Below, in pieces: positions 1 through 12,074 of a stretch of 64,000 nucleotides of DNA. This stretch comes from Penicillus capitatus (taxonomy: Eukaryota; Chlorophyta). The position numbers and the translations under genes are program-made. Position 1 is the first letter of the stretch. The number at the start of each line of letters is the position of its first letter. Where the stretch lies: NCBI GenBank assembly GCA_965649825.1, contig OZ287698.1:868001-932000 (forward strand). The letters are read 5' to 3'. A model generated the notes under the pieces. It was given only the letters and a program-made list of their open reading frames with translations. It was not told where the DNA came from and did no database searches.

Positions 1-630
1 GGTCCGGAGACACCACCACCGCCACCGGCAGCGGGTCCGGAGACACCACAAAGACCGGCAGCGGGTCCGGAGACACCACCACCACGAGCACCGGCAGCGG
101 GTCCGGAGACACCACCACCACGAGCACCGGCAGCGGGTCCGGAGACACCACCACCACCACAAAGACCGGCAGCGGGTCTGGAGAGACCACCACCGCCACC
201 GGCAGAGGGTCTGGAGAGACCACCACCGCCACCGGCAGCGGGTCTGGTGCCGGGTCCGACGACCAAGCCGGAGTGACCACCACGAGCACCGGCAGCGGGT
301 CTGGAGAGACCACCACCGCCACCGGCAGCGGGTCTGGTGCCGGGTCCGACGACCAAGCCGGAGTGACCACCACGAGCACCGGCAGCGGGTCCGGAGACAC
401 CACGAGCACCGGCAGCGGGTCCGGAGACACCACAAAGACCGGCAGCGGGTCCGGAGACACCACAAAGACCGGCAGCGGGTCCGGAGACACCACAAAGACC
501 GGCAGCGGGTCCGGAGACACCACAAAGACCGGCAGCGGGTCCGGAGACACCACAAAGACCGGCAGCGGGTCCGGAGACACCACAAAGACCGGCAGCGGGT
601 CCGGTGCCGGGTCCGACGACCAAGCTGGAA
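1..630 (+). repeat. Coding minisatellite (TGSGSGDTTK-type repeats)
   Basis: Tandem units of about 27-36 bp built on GGCAGCGGGTCCGGAGACACC encode Gly-Ser-Gly-Ser-Gly-Asp-Thr-Thr blocks. All length changes are multiples of three. Several consecutive units around 420-600 are identical, so the array is probably length-polymorphic. The high Ser/Thr content predicts heavy O-glycosylation of an extended stalk. Confidence 0.85.
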
Positions 631-3351
631 GCAGCAAAACCGGCAGCGGAGTCGGAGACACCACAGGGACTGACTCTGGAACAGATCAGGATAGCGATTT
701 GGGAAGTGATACATTCTCCTTTGTAGAGTTTGGAACGCATGAAGAAAAGGCTGAAACCACTTCCTTGGCAGATGAGCCTGAAAAGAAAGATGACCCAAAG
801 CTCAAGACACCGGTTGTAGTAGCTCCACCATCTGAGGCACCGGTCGAGGCTCCGCCTTCTGAAGCATCAGTAGAGGCTCCACCCTCCGAGGCCCCTGTCG
901 AAGAACCGACAGCTCCACCCTCCGAGGCCCCCATCGAAGAACCTTTTGCTCCGCCGTCTGATGCCCCCATCGAAGAACCTGTGGCTTCACCCTCCGAGGC
1001 CCCCATCGAAGAACCTTTTGCTCCGCCGTCTGATGCCCCCATCGAAGAACCTGTGACTGGTCCAGAAGTTGAGCCACAGGAGCCATCCGCTGAAGAGGAT
1101 ACCGAAGAGCCGACCAAGGAACCCACCGGCAAACCAGTTGAAGAGTTCCCTTCGTCGACCAACAACTTCAAGCTTTATTACGGTCCGTATGGCGAATGCC
1201 CACAAGTTTGCAGACAAGCAGGCGACAATTATCAAGTATCTTGTTATGACTCCCTATGATATTGTGAATAAGACTCTCTCACTCCTAGGAACGATCGATT
1301 ACATGCAGAGATCCTGCAGGAATACCTGCCGAGTTGAACATGTGCGAATTGCCAGATGATCTTCCAAACCGATACTTCCTGAAATGTCAGAATCTTGACT
1401 GTGGCCCAGACTACTACATTGATCTTGCTTCATGGCCAACCTGTCCTAAGAAATGTACTGAGATTAGAGTAGACGGTAAGAAATCCTGCCCTTCGAAAAA
1501 AGCACGTCGTTAAAGCGCTTGTTATACAGGGACGTCCATTCCAAACATTATTACCCGTGATTATGAATGCAAACGTGTCACAGATAACAGTGTCGTCGAA
1601 CAGGAGAACTGTGCCGTTTTGCTGGATGAATTAGATGTTGTACTCGAAGCGAAATGCAATTCCGTTCCCTGCGATCATTACGCATACGAGGTGTCCGAGT
1701 GGGGAGCTTGTAGTTGTGAGACATTTAAACAAGAGAGATCTCTGACATGTCGCCACTGGACAACGGGAGAAAACGTGGATGTCTCAATTTGCAAATCCCT
1801 TGGCATCGAAAAACCCGCCGTCGAACGATTCTGTTTTCCAGAAACCTGTTCTCCAACCACGCTGTCCAGAAAACTACTCCAAAATGATGTCTTTGATTTC
1901 TGTGCTTACACAAACTGCTCAAGTACGAAGCGGGATGATTACAATGGGTGATGATGTTGTATGTTGTGGCAGCTAAGGGAGACTGTGAGAATGGGCTGTG
2001 TTCCTGCAAGAATGGATTTGACGGTATGGACTGCCAGATCGACACTCGATCAAAATCCAAATGCCCGCCTCCATCACTACTGAACGGCAACGGAGATTGC
2101 TGTCGTTCCGGCATCTTTGATCTGTCTGGGAAGTGCTGTGACGGAGTGAATGGCGAAACCGAAATTGACATCGATGGAAACTGCTGTACGGGAAAACCTT
2201 TGGATGGCTGCGGAAAATGCGGTGGCGATGAACCTCACTTTCAAGACGCGGCCGGACAATGTTGTGCGGTCCGATGCCCGTTGTCTGTTCATCCATACAC
2301 TAACCCTGATTCTTTCTTTTAGGCCTTGGATGCATCGGGCACGTGCTGTACGAGTGGCGACGTGGACGAATGTGGTGTCTGTGATGGCTACGGAAAGACC
2401 TGCAATACAACCTTAACTTTTGCAGTTGAGGTTGCCGAGGGTTCCAATCTTGACAGCTGCGTTCGTGAGGTCAAGAGCATTGTCGAAGACGCTCTTGCCA
2501 TCGAGGTCAGTGACACTTCTCTTCTAGAGGAGCGTAGTCGACTGCCTCTTCGTAGGAGGGTCCACTAGATACACATCTTCAGAGTCCTCGACGCCTCGGG
2601 TTTTCGAAGATCGGTGTCGGGATGACAACAGGTCTCATCCGATTCCGTGTGCAACAAATTCTCTTGACAAAGAACCCTACACGTCCGTGCAAGGTGGAAC
2701 GCGCGGAACCTGCGAAGCTGGCTGTGTGTGGCAATGGAGTCTGTGAGATTGACGAGACAAACACCTGCCCGAAGGACTGCGAGTACGACATTGAGCTGTG
2801 CGAGATGGAAGAGGACCTCTACAGCCGTCTGGTCATGTGCAACGGACACGGACAATGCTCTTTCGTCAATACCTCCTCCTGCAAGTGCAACACAGGCTAC
2901 ACGGGTCCCGATTGCGAAGACTGTGAGAGCGGTTTCTTTCACCTTGAAGGCGATAATCGCTGCATTCCGGGGCAGGCAATTGCCAATCGACCGGATTCGG
3001 AGATCGTGCCACGCACATTGGGCTCACCTGAAACAGATCCCACTACCGTCGCTGTACGTACAGCACAGTCATCTCCTGCAGATGCAGAGTGAGTACACGC
3101 TTCTTGGCGATACGATCGGTCATCGCTGTTGCTGTAGGCCGAGCTCAGGGACAGCCAACTCAAATGAGGGTCTGGAAATTGGGCCGATACTTGCGATCAT
3201 CGGCATCTGCTTGGCCGTTTTTATCTTCGTCCTTATTGTCTTCATCGTCGTTCGGCGACGCAAACACCACGATGAAAGGGAGTTAAGTGATGAACAGGAA
3301 CTCAATCCAGAAGCTCCCGAAGGGCACCCCAGTATACCCTCCTCAACATAA
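1..3351 (+). CDS. Membrane-anchored mucin-like / TSP1 / EGF protein (5' end outside window)
   Basis: The reading frame is open from base 3, so the gene starts before the window. In order it encodes a Gly-Ser-Thr repeat stalk (to about 630), a Pro/Glu-rich linker with repeated PPSEAP units, and three modules resembling thrombospondin type-1 repeats (one around 1615-1860 has WGACSC followed by a spaced R..C). Then come an EGF-like module (CENGLCSCKNGFDGMDC), Cys-Cys rich repeats with GNCC and GKCC motifs, and a second EGF-like module near 2780-2930. A transmembrane helix (IGPILAIIGICLAVFIFVLI) is followed by a basic stop-transfer RRRK and a short acidic tail ending at TAA 3349-3351. Short introns are visible, for example about 1236-1288 and 1476-1529. 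The exon joins around 2510-2640 could not be resolved. The domain layout suggests a type I cell-surface adhesion protein; the ligand is unknown. Confidence 0.7.
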
Positions 3352-3731
3352 ACTCCGTCCCCGTGGAATATATGACAAGCTGCAGCTTGACGTAACAAGC
3401 GGTCGATTGATCAACCGCTTTATTGACCTTACTACTGCTCTTTGCCTGACGGCGATTCAGTTCCTTCCACTACTTTTTTTGAGAACTCACTTATTACCGC
3501 TGGGTCGAATCGAAGGGTGTAGGTTCTTCTTACTCGTGAAACGAGATAGGAATGCGATGGGTATTCGGAGAAGTGTCAGCAAACAATCTTAAGGCACAAG
3601 TCATGTGCGAACTATGAGTACAGTTGGCGGATCATACAAAAGTCGATGAACAAGAATATTATTCCGCATCCCATGTAAAGCCAATGGGTATAAAAAGAGT
3701 CGTTGTCGGCGCATTGGACCGAATGGCACGA

Positions 3732-4064
3732 TTACGATTGGGTCTTCGAGAACAGTCGCTCTCCGTCATCCACATGAATGCGGTTTGGAATTTGTGGCAG
3801 TTGTGCCGCCAGGAGTGCGGAGTAACCGCGAATGGCGTTGCCTCGGTTGGCTGTGGACAGGTATTCAGATTCATAGGTGTATATATTGTGGTCGAGTTGA
3901 CGCATCTCCTGCTCCAATGCCTCTCTTTCGCGTCGAAGCCGTGCGACGGATCGCTGGCCGTCAATGGACGGCAACTCTTTCCGTTTTGTGTTGCGTTTTG
4001 AACGCCGAGCTGCCGTTTGCTCTGTCGTCGGCTTCGTGATGGTCTTGTTATTTTTCTTCGGCAT
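3732..4064 (-). CDS. EAF6: EAF6-like subunit of NuA4/MYST histone acetyltransferase
   Basis: A 110-aa single-exon protein. It has a basic Lys/Arg N-terminus, then a coiled-coil segment (LRREREALEQEMRQLD), then the family signature: an aromatic/acidic YESEYL followed by a short loop and GNAIRGYSALL. That matches the conserved E..YL....GNIIxGF..YL pattern of EAF6/MEAF6. The C-terminal RLFSKTQS resembles the R(I/L)FS end of the family. The length is close to that of yeast Eaf6. The first ATG is at 4064; an in-frame TTG just upstream is not used as the start here. EAF6 is a small scaffold subunit that bridges the catalytic HAT and its partners in the nucleus. Confidence 0.7.
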   Translation of the reverse strand: MPKKNNKTITKPTTEQTAARRSKRNTKRKELPSIDGQRSVARLRREREALEQEMRQLDHNIYTYESEYLSTANRGNAIRGYSALLAAQLPQIPNRIHVDDGERLFSKTQS

Positions 4065-4754
4065 CAAGTGTCACATCAACTCCATCGAGTGCAGACGGTG
4101 TATCATTTATCTGTTTTGCAGCGACGCGTTTCATATCGTTCGTCGATCGAATGGCAAAGGAACGTGTCCCTCAGAGAACCGAGATACCAAAGGTGCGCTT
4201 CTTTTTAAAGGATAAAGTTCTGTTGCGGCGGATAGCGAATGGATTTCGCCGTGAGCGACGTCGGCAGATGTGATATCAACGTTGCGCCCAGTTTCTACGA
4301 CTGCACGAGCACTGTTCGAACGACTGACTATAGTACGCTGGACAAAAATCGGCTTTTCGTTTTCGATTTCTAGAAGACGAAAAATTCAGTGGAATACGGA
4401 TTCAGTTCATTGTGAAAGAAAAATGGTTTGCGCTTTCCGATCGTGTCGTTCGACTTCTACCGTCATCTCTACCGCGTCTCGCGGGCCATTCGTTGCATCT
4501 ATTCACTCTGTTCTTACAGATGTTATAAAGCATTTCACGCCATTCGTTTGGGTTGATAGAACTACACTTGAGTTCAGGAAGAAAAGAGGAAGATGCGTGT
4601 TCAGAGAGAAACAAGGAAACTAGAACAGGAGCGGCGACAGACAGAGTCTACAGGGGCATCATTTGTGCCGCGGTCGCCACTTAATTCCTAAGCGCGCCGT
4701 TTCACCTAAGCAGGAACGAAACAGGTCGATAGAATCAAACAGCGTAAGAGCGAG
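4065..4754. other. Intergenic, no supported gene
   Basis: Only short overlapping ORFs on both strands are present (for example a 70-aa ORF on the minus strand at 4402-4614). They show no recognisable domain and no convincing signal peptide or splice pattern. An unidentified exon cannot be excluded. Confidence 0.4.
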
Positions 4755-5605
4755 TTACTCTGGGCGATGACCGAGAACACAAGCTGGGCAACTGATCGCC
4801 TCAGGGTTTAACTCAAACTTGAGCCAGCAATGCCAATGATCTCTTCTCCAAATAAACCCAACGCACTCTACACAACGCAAAGCGAATTAGCCGTTTGAAG
4901 ACAGAACAGAAACGGCAGGACCAGGATTCGCTACACAGTACTCGCCGCAAACGTTGGGGTCACTGACGCCTTGGTAAGTGGGATAAGGTTGAATGTCGTT
5001 TCCGTATCTGTCGACGCCGTATTCAGGACTGTATCTTGCGTCCAACTCCTACGACAAGACGTTTGTCCGAATTCGAACACAGGAAACAGCCTACCCGCTC
5101 ATTAAAGTTCACGCTTTCGCAAGTCATGCAGTCTACGGGCGGGTTGATTGTTGTCTTGAGATAACAAAAGCTACGTTGGCCAGGTGAGCCGGTTTGGAAA
5201 ACCGAAGCCACACACCCTGAAGCATTGACATAGCAGTTTTATCATGCAAGAATCGACAAGAATAAATGTTACCTGGTCGTCTGCTTTGGCATTCGTCGCA
5301 GCATGCACTTGCGCTGTCGATGCCTGGAATCGGAGAATCGGGTGTGTTGCCATCCTGCCACATTGTGCCGACACGGAGGTCGCCACAGTCTACGCGTGCA
5401 CAGCAACAGTTCATCGAACACGCGACACGTAAGAATCGATATTCAAACCTGCACACAGTTCGCGTCCGCGTCGGGAAATCTCTACGTCGGGACGGGAATA
5501 GACCCCCTGCGACACATACGTATCAGAATCGACGTTCTCTCTTCAAAGGCGCAATGTTCGCACCGCGAAGAGCAGGCAGACGAGGAGACCAAATGCGAGT
5601 CTCAT
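4755..5605 (-). CDS. Secreted PAN/Apple-domain protein, copy P0
   Basis: It starts at ATG 5605 with a signal peptide (MRLAFGLLVCLLFA) that ends exactly at a splice donor. PAN module 1 has an N-terminal half around 5300-5400 (PIPGIDSASACCDECQS), an intron from about 5275 to 5220, then a C-terminal half with VDCMTCESVNFNE. Module 2 begins RYGNDIQPYPTYQGV with paired cysteines, and its last exon encodes CVGFIWRRDHWHCWLKFEL and a C-x2-C ending before TAA 4755-4757. This exon and cysteine layout is shared with the other PAN genes in the window. PAN/Apple domains bind protein or carbohydrate outside the cell; the ligand here is unknown. Exon joins were inferred from GT-AG sites and family comparison. 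Confidence 0.65.
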
Positions 5606-7284
5606 CTTCGACAGGATAGCGGCGAGAAGAGCAACAAGTTCTCAAGGACCACAGTAAACGGTGTAGATAGAAGAGGGAAAGCCAAGAACGAACAATGGTG
5701 AAGTGTTGCTGCGCGGTCGCCTTTTATAGGGCACCGAGCGTCGAGTCCGCGTCAGCAGTATCCAATGAAGTGAAATCTTGTCGGCTGCGGAGCGTCTGCA
5801 TTGATTGGACTTTGAGGTCGATGTGCGCGTCGGATTCTCACAGTAGCTTCATTCGACTTCTTTCTCCGGCTCGGAGAGAAATTGACCAGAAAGCACACAC
5901 GTCAGTAGTGCCACGCGGCTTGAATTGTGGAGACGTGCCTTGCAGTAATAGTCAGTCTTAGCGAAGCGTCGTCACGGTAAGTTTTTGATTCGTTTTTCTT
6001 CAGAAAAGGCGGACGGGAGTCATAAACGAAGAAGCATGTGCAAGGACGGCAGTTCAGAATGACGGCGGCAAGACCTGAACAGCGGCAGGATCCTGAACAA
6101 CGCGAATCCGCAGCGACTCTCTTTTCAGTTTTCAAAGGCATGTGTTGCGATGTCTATTGAGTTCAGTAGCGTGACGGAATACACAACGCGTTGACGCCGT
6201 ATGGGTCTGACCGAGTTGTATGAAGAAACAGCCTGTTTCCGACACGGTTACTGCGAATGTTTGTATCCGCACCGTCAAAAAACGAAAAGACACTTCTCTG
6301 TCGTCTTTCCGAGTCGGCGGCGATTCTCCGGTGCGAGTGAGAAATACTGTTGAACTCTTTGCGTTTGATGCGACGTCTGTTAATGAAGGACAACGCGCAC
6401 GACGTTTGAGCAATAGTGTAGGAAGGCACATTCAACTCCTGTCGAAAATTCTGGCCCTGGGGCAAGTTCATCATTACAGAGCATTCAAAGCACCATACTT
6501 CCTAACTGACATCTGAGTGTGACAGCCAGGATACAGGAGATTCAGGTGAGCGAATAGAGCAGTCACATAGTTGCATCCTAATAAACCCGTTTCAAACACG
6601 CATCTTTTACCAAGGTAAGGAGTAGAGCATCTCCTCGAGAGGCGTTTCCTCAGATATACTCATGAAAAAGAGTGAGAATGTCGGATGAAAGACTTCAGTT
6701 AGCCAGCAATAGTCGAGTCTCTCCACCTTACCGATGACTTGCAAGCTGCAAGAGAACGATAGACTAGAATAGCGATAAACTGTCGAACGGGGAATGGCTT
6801 GAGACACATCATAATACTTCCGCGGCTGACGGGCGCATCCGATTCTCCATGTTCTGATTTCCACCATAACTCGTCGATCCATAGGAGAAACGGCATTTCA
6901 GAGGAGGTATCTAATGTACAGCAGAGTAATTCTTCGAAAGATCCCTAGCCGGACTGCACCTGGTCACACTTCTTCTTAATTAACTGTTCCGATGCACAAA
7001 TAGACAAGGAATTGCTCGACTTTCTGTATACTCAAAAAAGGTAGATCCGACGAGACCACACCACAGACCCATGCTGCAGGCCCTCTTTGCAGAATCAATC
7101 GTCACAATAGCATAGAATACTGCGTCCACAGAGTGATAAAAGAAAAACGTTTAGATTCATCCGCGGTGTGTGGGCACCGTGTCAGTTCCTGTAACAGACC
7201 GCAAACCTTCGGTCAGGAATACAGCGCAAAGTCTAACAATCTGATCCATCAACTTCGCGGACACAAACCCCAATCTGTAGAACT
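5606..7284. other. Intergenic upstream of P0, no supported gene
   Basis: ORFs of 60-100 aa occur on both strands (the longest is 6163-6474 on the minus strand), none with a recognisable domain. The start of P0 and the outer end of the inverted repeat bound the stretch. It may contain the P0 promoter and unrecognised exons. Confidence 0.4.
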
Positions 7285-7468
7285 CTAGTCGATTGCTGTC
7301 GTTAACAGAGAATCTGGAGCCCAGTTGTTCAGGATTTGTGCACGTCTTGAAGTTGATACTGTCAGAAAGAAGGTGAGCTAGCTCCATGCGTAAGCGTTTT
7401 CGAAGTGTGACACGACAATTGTCTATCTTATCTTCATGAGGAGGTGGATCAATAATAACCCAAAGCAC
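7157..7468 (-). CDS. Unassigned ORF crossing the left arm boundary
   Basis: A 103-aa ORF whose first ~70 residues are mirrored by an ORF at 35509-35739 (+) in the other arm (shared blocks KIDNCRVTLRKR, SINFKTCT and RFSVNDS). The two copies differ by one in-frame 3-bp indel (AHLLSDS versus AHLSDS) and substitutions, which hints at past coding constraint. The copies diverge completely at about 7285 and 35695, so the C-terminus differs on each side. No domain is recognised, and it may simply be non-coding repeat sequence. Confidence 0.25.
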   Translation of the reverse strand: MLWVIIDPPPHEDKIDNCRVTLRKRLRMELAHLLSDSINFKTCTNPEQLGSRFSVNDSNRLEFYRLGFVSAKLMDQIVRLCAVFLTEGLRSVTGTDTVPTHRG

Positions 7469-7499
7469 AGGGCATCCCCAAGAACTTCAAGGCGAAATT

Positions 7500-8381
7500 G
7501 AGCAACCGGAGTTTAAGCGCGCACGCCTCCGCTAGGCTCGAAAAGAGAGGAACACAGAATCGCAGATATGCCAAATGCGTTAACGCGGTTCTACGTCATG
7601 CGCTCACTTCTCCAAGAGGAGAACGAGAGGCATGAAACGAAACGCAGGACCACTGTGTTCTCACGGATCGATCGCTGCTTGATTGTCGTACGTTGCAACA
7701 TCGCCCGAAGGCGGAGCAAGCGAACGCACACACATACTTGATGGAATCAGTGGTCTGCGTCCTGCGAGCCATCGAGGATAGTCTCGGTTAAGGACCGTCG
7801 GAAACAATCCTGGACACCAGACGACATTCTGCACGCCGACAGATGATCAAAGAAGGACGATGCCGTCGCGGCGCCTTGATCCATCGGAGAGCATCACACT
7901 GTCGCGCTTCTCTCGATGGACATCCGCTCGAACGGCCTTTCCGTCTGTTTGAAGCAATCTGCAGCAGAAAGTGAAAGCAGCCGATCAAGATTCAACACGA
8001 CGCAGGTGCGAATGATTGACATGGCCGAGTCCCGAACGAGTAGTAAACGGACGAGTCGTGCAGGCGTGTGTCGAGGGGAGAGTAGAAGATCTACGTGCGA
8101 AGGATGCGATCGTTCTCAAAGGCGAACTTTAAACAGACAAGAGTTGCATTCAAAGAAGTGTCCTGCCCCTTTCGCCTTTCTCATCGCCGACAGACCGAAC
8201 GACCAACGCAGTGGTCGATTTCCAAAATGGTTATGTGAATCCTTCATCAGAAGTACAGGCGCCGTGCGCGCCCAAAGAAAAAAGGCGTACCCACAGCAGA
8301 GAGACATTCGTTCTGTAAAAACAACATGACCTTTCGTGAAAGGACAAGAGAAACCGTACGCGCTTGCAGGATCGACGATAT
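7500..8381. other. Left-arm flank downstream of PAN-A, no supported gene
   Basis: ORFs here (such as 7916-8329 on the plus strand) are not kept as equivalent frames in the right-arm copy at 34594-35480. Frames shift between arms, which argues against protein coding. I see no RNA gene. Confidence 0.45.
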
Positions 8382-9263
8382 TCACTTGTCGCCGCGTACG
8401 CAGGCGGGACATGGAGAGGTTTCAGTCAGCACTGCTTTCAGCCAACAATGAGCGAAGTCGCGTCTCCACACCCATCCCACGCAATCTACAAAGAGTATTG
8501 AGTCATGCATCGCACTTCAGAGGAAGGTGACAGACCAGGATTGCACTTGCACAATGTGCAACACACTTTAGGTTGTGTAACGCTCGTGATGGGTCCATCT
8601 GTCAAATCACCGCCGAATCGATCTTCGCCAAAGGTAGCATTGCATGCCGGAGGAGGAACCTGCGAGCAATGCAGATGTCGCTGGTGTGAAGAATGGATGG
8701 ATACAGCAAGCATAGCATTGGATTACCTCCTCAAGATCATAGCGACCGAAACAGACATCGCACGGTCTCGGCGTTCCAGCTGCGAACTTCAGGAAGCACT
8801 CATCAGTGTCTGTGCGATAGACGTACGCTTTGCATCCTAGATCATGTAGCGTCGTTTTAATGTGATGCGGCATCAGAGAGTCGATGGATACTGTCGCCCA
8901 GCGAAAGGCATTCATCTCTGCAGGCCACGGGATTCCCAAGGCCGTCGATCCTCGTGATATCGTTTCCTACGGGAGGCCGTTAGAGCCAGGAGGGTGGACG
9001 GTGTTTTGTTGAAATCGTTACCGAACCAGTCGGTTCCGTTGAAAACCTCGCCAGATACAACTATAGGATTCGTTTAGCGATTCAGAAAGGGTGCATGAAT
9101 TTCCAACGTGGTGATTTGAGAGAGCGTCCATTGTCGACGGGACGATGTATCGGGTGTGCCTGGGTTGCCTACGAAGCAGTCGATTCGGGAAAGCACGGAC
9201 AGCGAACGTCGAAGACTGAACCGCGAACAGCAGAAACAGTGCCACTCCGAGTGCGCAATGCAT
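8382..9263 (-). CDS. Secreted PAN/Apple-domain protein, PAN-A left copy
   Basis: It starts at ATG 9263 with signal peptide MHCALGVALFLLFAVQSS and ends at TGA 8382-8384 after CPACVRGDK. Five introns fit GT-AG sites. Module 1 reads NGTDWFGNDI, then GLGNPVACRDECLSLGD, then AYVYRTDTDECFLKF and PCDVCF. Module 2 reads FGGDLTDGPITSV, CCTLC, then CVGWVWRRDFAHCWLKA. The cysteine order is the PAN fold pattern. It is nearly identical to the right-arm copy. A long fused ORF (9018-9857, minus strand) extends upstream of the signal peptide only by chance, because the right-arm equivalent is interrupted by frame changes. Confidence 0.7.
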
Positions 9264-10716
9264 GCTGTGCCACAAAAGCGTTGCGGGGAAACGACTGGTG
9301 GTTCTGTTCAACGCGGCAAAAAAAGAACTGTTGCGCAAAGGTGCACGTTTGCTGAGTGCTGTACCCAGCGACTCCTTTATGTAGTCCGTCGTTGTGAACT
9401 TTCGTGCGAACATGATCGCTACGTTGCAGCGACGCGACGCTATCGTGGAGCGATCCCCGTAAGATTTGGATGCGTTTTGCCTTGTTGCAGCACCTCGCGT
9501 CTCTGTCCTCGTCATCACTTCACAGATGGCCATGGAATCTTGCTTCCCTGCAGCGACAACCCATCCAGAGCAGCACGTCATTTCACGAACTTCATGATGC
9601 ACTTCGTCTTCCATGCAGCAACAGAACGTTGGAAACGCGAAGCTCTCGTGCTGCGACGAGAAGTACTTCAGCCACAGGCACTTCGGCTTTGTTTTTTTCG
9701 CAGTGCGTTCCAGAACGACGCTCAAAAGTCGCATGACACCCATCGTGCTGACAAGTTTAGAGCTTCGACCCGGTCCCGCACTCAGAGCAGCGTTCGTTGG
9801 AGCATGCATTAGTTCGGACTGCGCCGTGTAGCAGCTGCGGATGTCGCTCGGAGACATCGTGAACGTTCGGGTTGCTGCCCCACGGCTCAGATGGATGTCG
9901 CCTCTGTAGCCGCATCACCACACATCCACACCGCAGTTGTTGCACGCGCGCAGCTCCGTCCTTTGCACCTAGGGAACACACAGCGCTCGCGTCTTCGCCG
10001 TCACGACGCTCTCCACACAGTGCGGGTAAAGTTGCCGGCTGGTGCCAGCCACAGAATTGACTCCATTCTAGAAGACAAAACAAACAATCGCGCCGTCGAC
10101 AGGAAAACCGGCACGCTTTAGAGTTGCCCTTAGCTTGACGACAGGGAAGGCACCGAGACGTGCGTTCCTGCGTTCTTCGACAAGTCGTTCGACGATTTGT
10201 CTCGCAAACCCGCTCACCGGAAATCTAGGCGACCTGTCCCGCAAACCGTGTTTCCCAAGCAGCAAGACAGCAAGGACCGCGAAAGGCTTGGCACTGAACA
10301 CAATGCATCCTTTCGTCGCAAACCTCACCGTTGCCGTGCCGTGCCGTGCTGCATCATCAGTACGAAAGATATGTCCGACGTAGGCGAATATCGTCTGGCT
10401 GAAGTACTGTCGTCGAGGCACTGACTGTTTTCGAGAAGCATGCCGTCGTTTAAATGTCGCGTACCCGCAACACGAGCAACGGTTCAGTTACAACTGTTAG
10501 ATATCCCTCCACCGTCTCCGCAAGCCACAGCCAAGATGCTAACTCTGACACGAAAAGAAGGCATCTGCTCTAAGCCTGATGGATTCAATCGCACATGTTG
10601 TTTCTGCCGTAGCATTTCGTTATGCTCGAAGACCGACCTCCACATGCTGGACTCCAATCCGATCGTGCAGCATCGAAACCGTCCCTAGAGATCAATCGGT
10701 ACATGACGGCGTCATC
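9264..10716. other. Left-arm region between PAN-A and PAN-B; possible degenerate gene
   Basis: A minus-strand 117-aa ORF (10068-10421) contains a hydrophobic stretch, FAVLAVLLLG. A following 108-aa Cys-rich ORF lies at 9757-10083. In the right arm the first ORF is broken by one extra G in a G-run (about 32760-32766), and the second frame is interrupted. Lacking conservation of frame, they are more likely a decayed gene or non-coding than active CDS. Confidence 0.35.
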
Positions 10717-11604
10717 CTACAGGGATTCTGACCCTTTGCCGGAGACACAGGCAGGACAGTCCGCCTTGTGCCCGCTCGGCGATTGCTTCAGATCGCAGGT
10801 ATGAAGGTCGCGTCTCCAGGTCCACCCACGGCAGTCTGGGTGCGCGGATGAAATCGACGAGAGACGTCACGCTCTCTTGGACGTCACTTCTGTTCGTGTT
10901 GCACATCGCGCAGCAGAACGATGGATCTGTAGCGCCAACGAGGCTGCTGAACGCAACACCCTCTCTGATCGCGCCACACTCGGCATTGCATTCGTCCCGG
11001 GGGATCTAGATGAGAAACACATCAGGAAACAGTTAGTCGCCGACACCATCTCAATGCGATCTTCTCCGACTTCTTCTCTCTCGTCTCTTCCCACACAGGT
11101 ATCGCATGGAGTCGGATCGCCCACGTCATACTTGGGCCAGCAGTGATCGTACTCGGTACGATAGATGTACGCAACGCACTAAGAAGGAGAGACGAGCATT
11201 TTTCAGCAGATACTGTCATCGTGCTCGAGAGTCAACGTTGTCAAGTCTCTGGCATTTGTTGCAACAGGCAGTCGCACTTCCAAGCCCGACGATCGGGTGG
11301 CTCTCGATGTCGTTTCCTGCGGAGAACGATGGACTCTGCCAAAAACGTACTACGACGGATACCGAACCAGTCCGTTCCCGAGTAGCTCTGGCCGCACACT
11401 GCACGAAGAGAACGAGAGATGCGAAGCGGAGCAGCAGGGAACGAGCACTTGGCGCATTCAAGCTTCGTGCAAAATCCGAATCGGAGCCAGACAAATGGGA
11501 TCGTGACCCCTACACAAAAGCTTCGATACCGACGAGGGACATCGAGACCGAGGCATCCGGACCGCGAACAAGAGGCACATCAACAGACCGGACGCGCGGT
11601 ACAT
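10717..11604 (-). CDS. Secreted PAN/Apple-domain protein, PAN-B left copy
   Basis: The start at ATG 11604 gives signal peptide MYRASGLLMCLLFA, again followed directly by a splice donor as in P0. Module 1 includes SGTDWFGNDI and GLGSATACCNKCQRL, then the conserved exon with YRTEYDHCWPKYDVG and PCDTCVGRDEREE. Module 2 includes ECNSECGAI and CCAMCNTNR, then GWTWRRDLHTCDLK and a final C-x2-C; the stop is at 10717-10719. A 390-aa ORF on the opposite strand (11106-12278) overlaps it and is treated as a shadow. Predicted to be a small extracellular protein of about 190 aa; the exact joins are inferred. Confidence 0.6.
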
Positions 11605-12074
11605 TGTTTGTTGGTCTTCAACCGGTTCGCACCAGACGGAAAGGGAAGAAATCTCTCAGACGAGCCCCGGCGAACCCCGACCGATGTCTGTTTCCGCGGC
11701 AAAGACTCGTAACACGCAACGAGGAAAGACAAATCGAGAACGCGACGGCGCTGCAGCTCTTGAAGCTTCGACGGTTCACACAACGCGATCCTTCCGAGAA
11801 GTCCGATCGGCGCGACCCTATTGAGCAACAGACGGTAGTTGAAATGCGAGCTGTACAGTCCATCCAACGGGACGCCGGAGGACGTCCTTCACTTGGAATG
11901 AAGACAGCCAGCCATCCAGTGGCATATTGGCAAAAGACCACGATACAGTGTGGCCTCTGTCCCTCCCCATCGGATAGGAGATCAGCGAATCCATCGGAAC
12001 GGAATGCGAGGTTGAGTTATCGTTCGTCGAGCATCTTTCAGAGCGCTCTCCGGGATGTTCGATGTTATTGCGCG

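Noticed and set aside
9018-9857. 279-aa ORF as a single protein with an internal signal peptide
   Set aside because: The upstream part is not kept in frame in the right arm, and a signal peptide would be internal; PAN-A starts at 9263.
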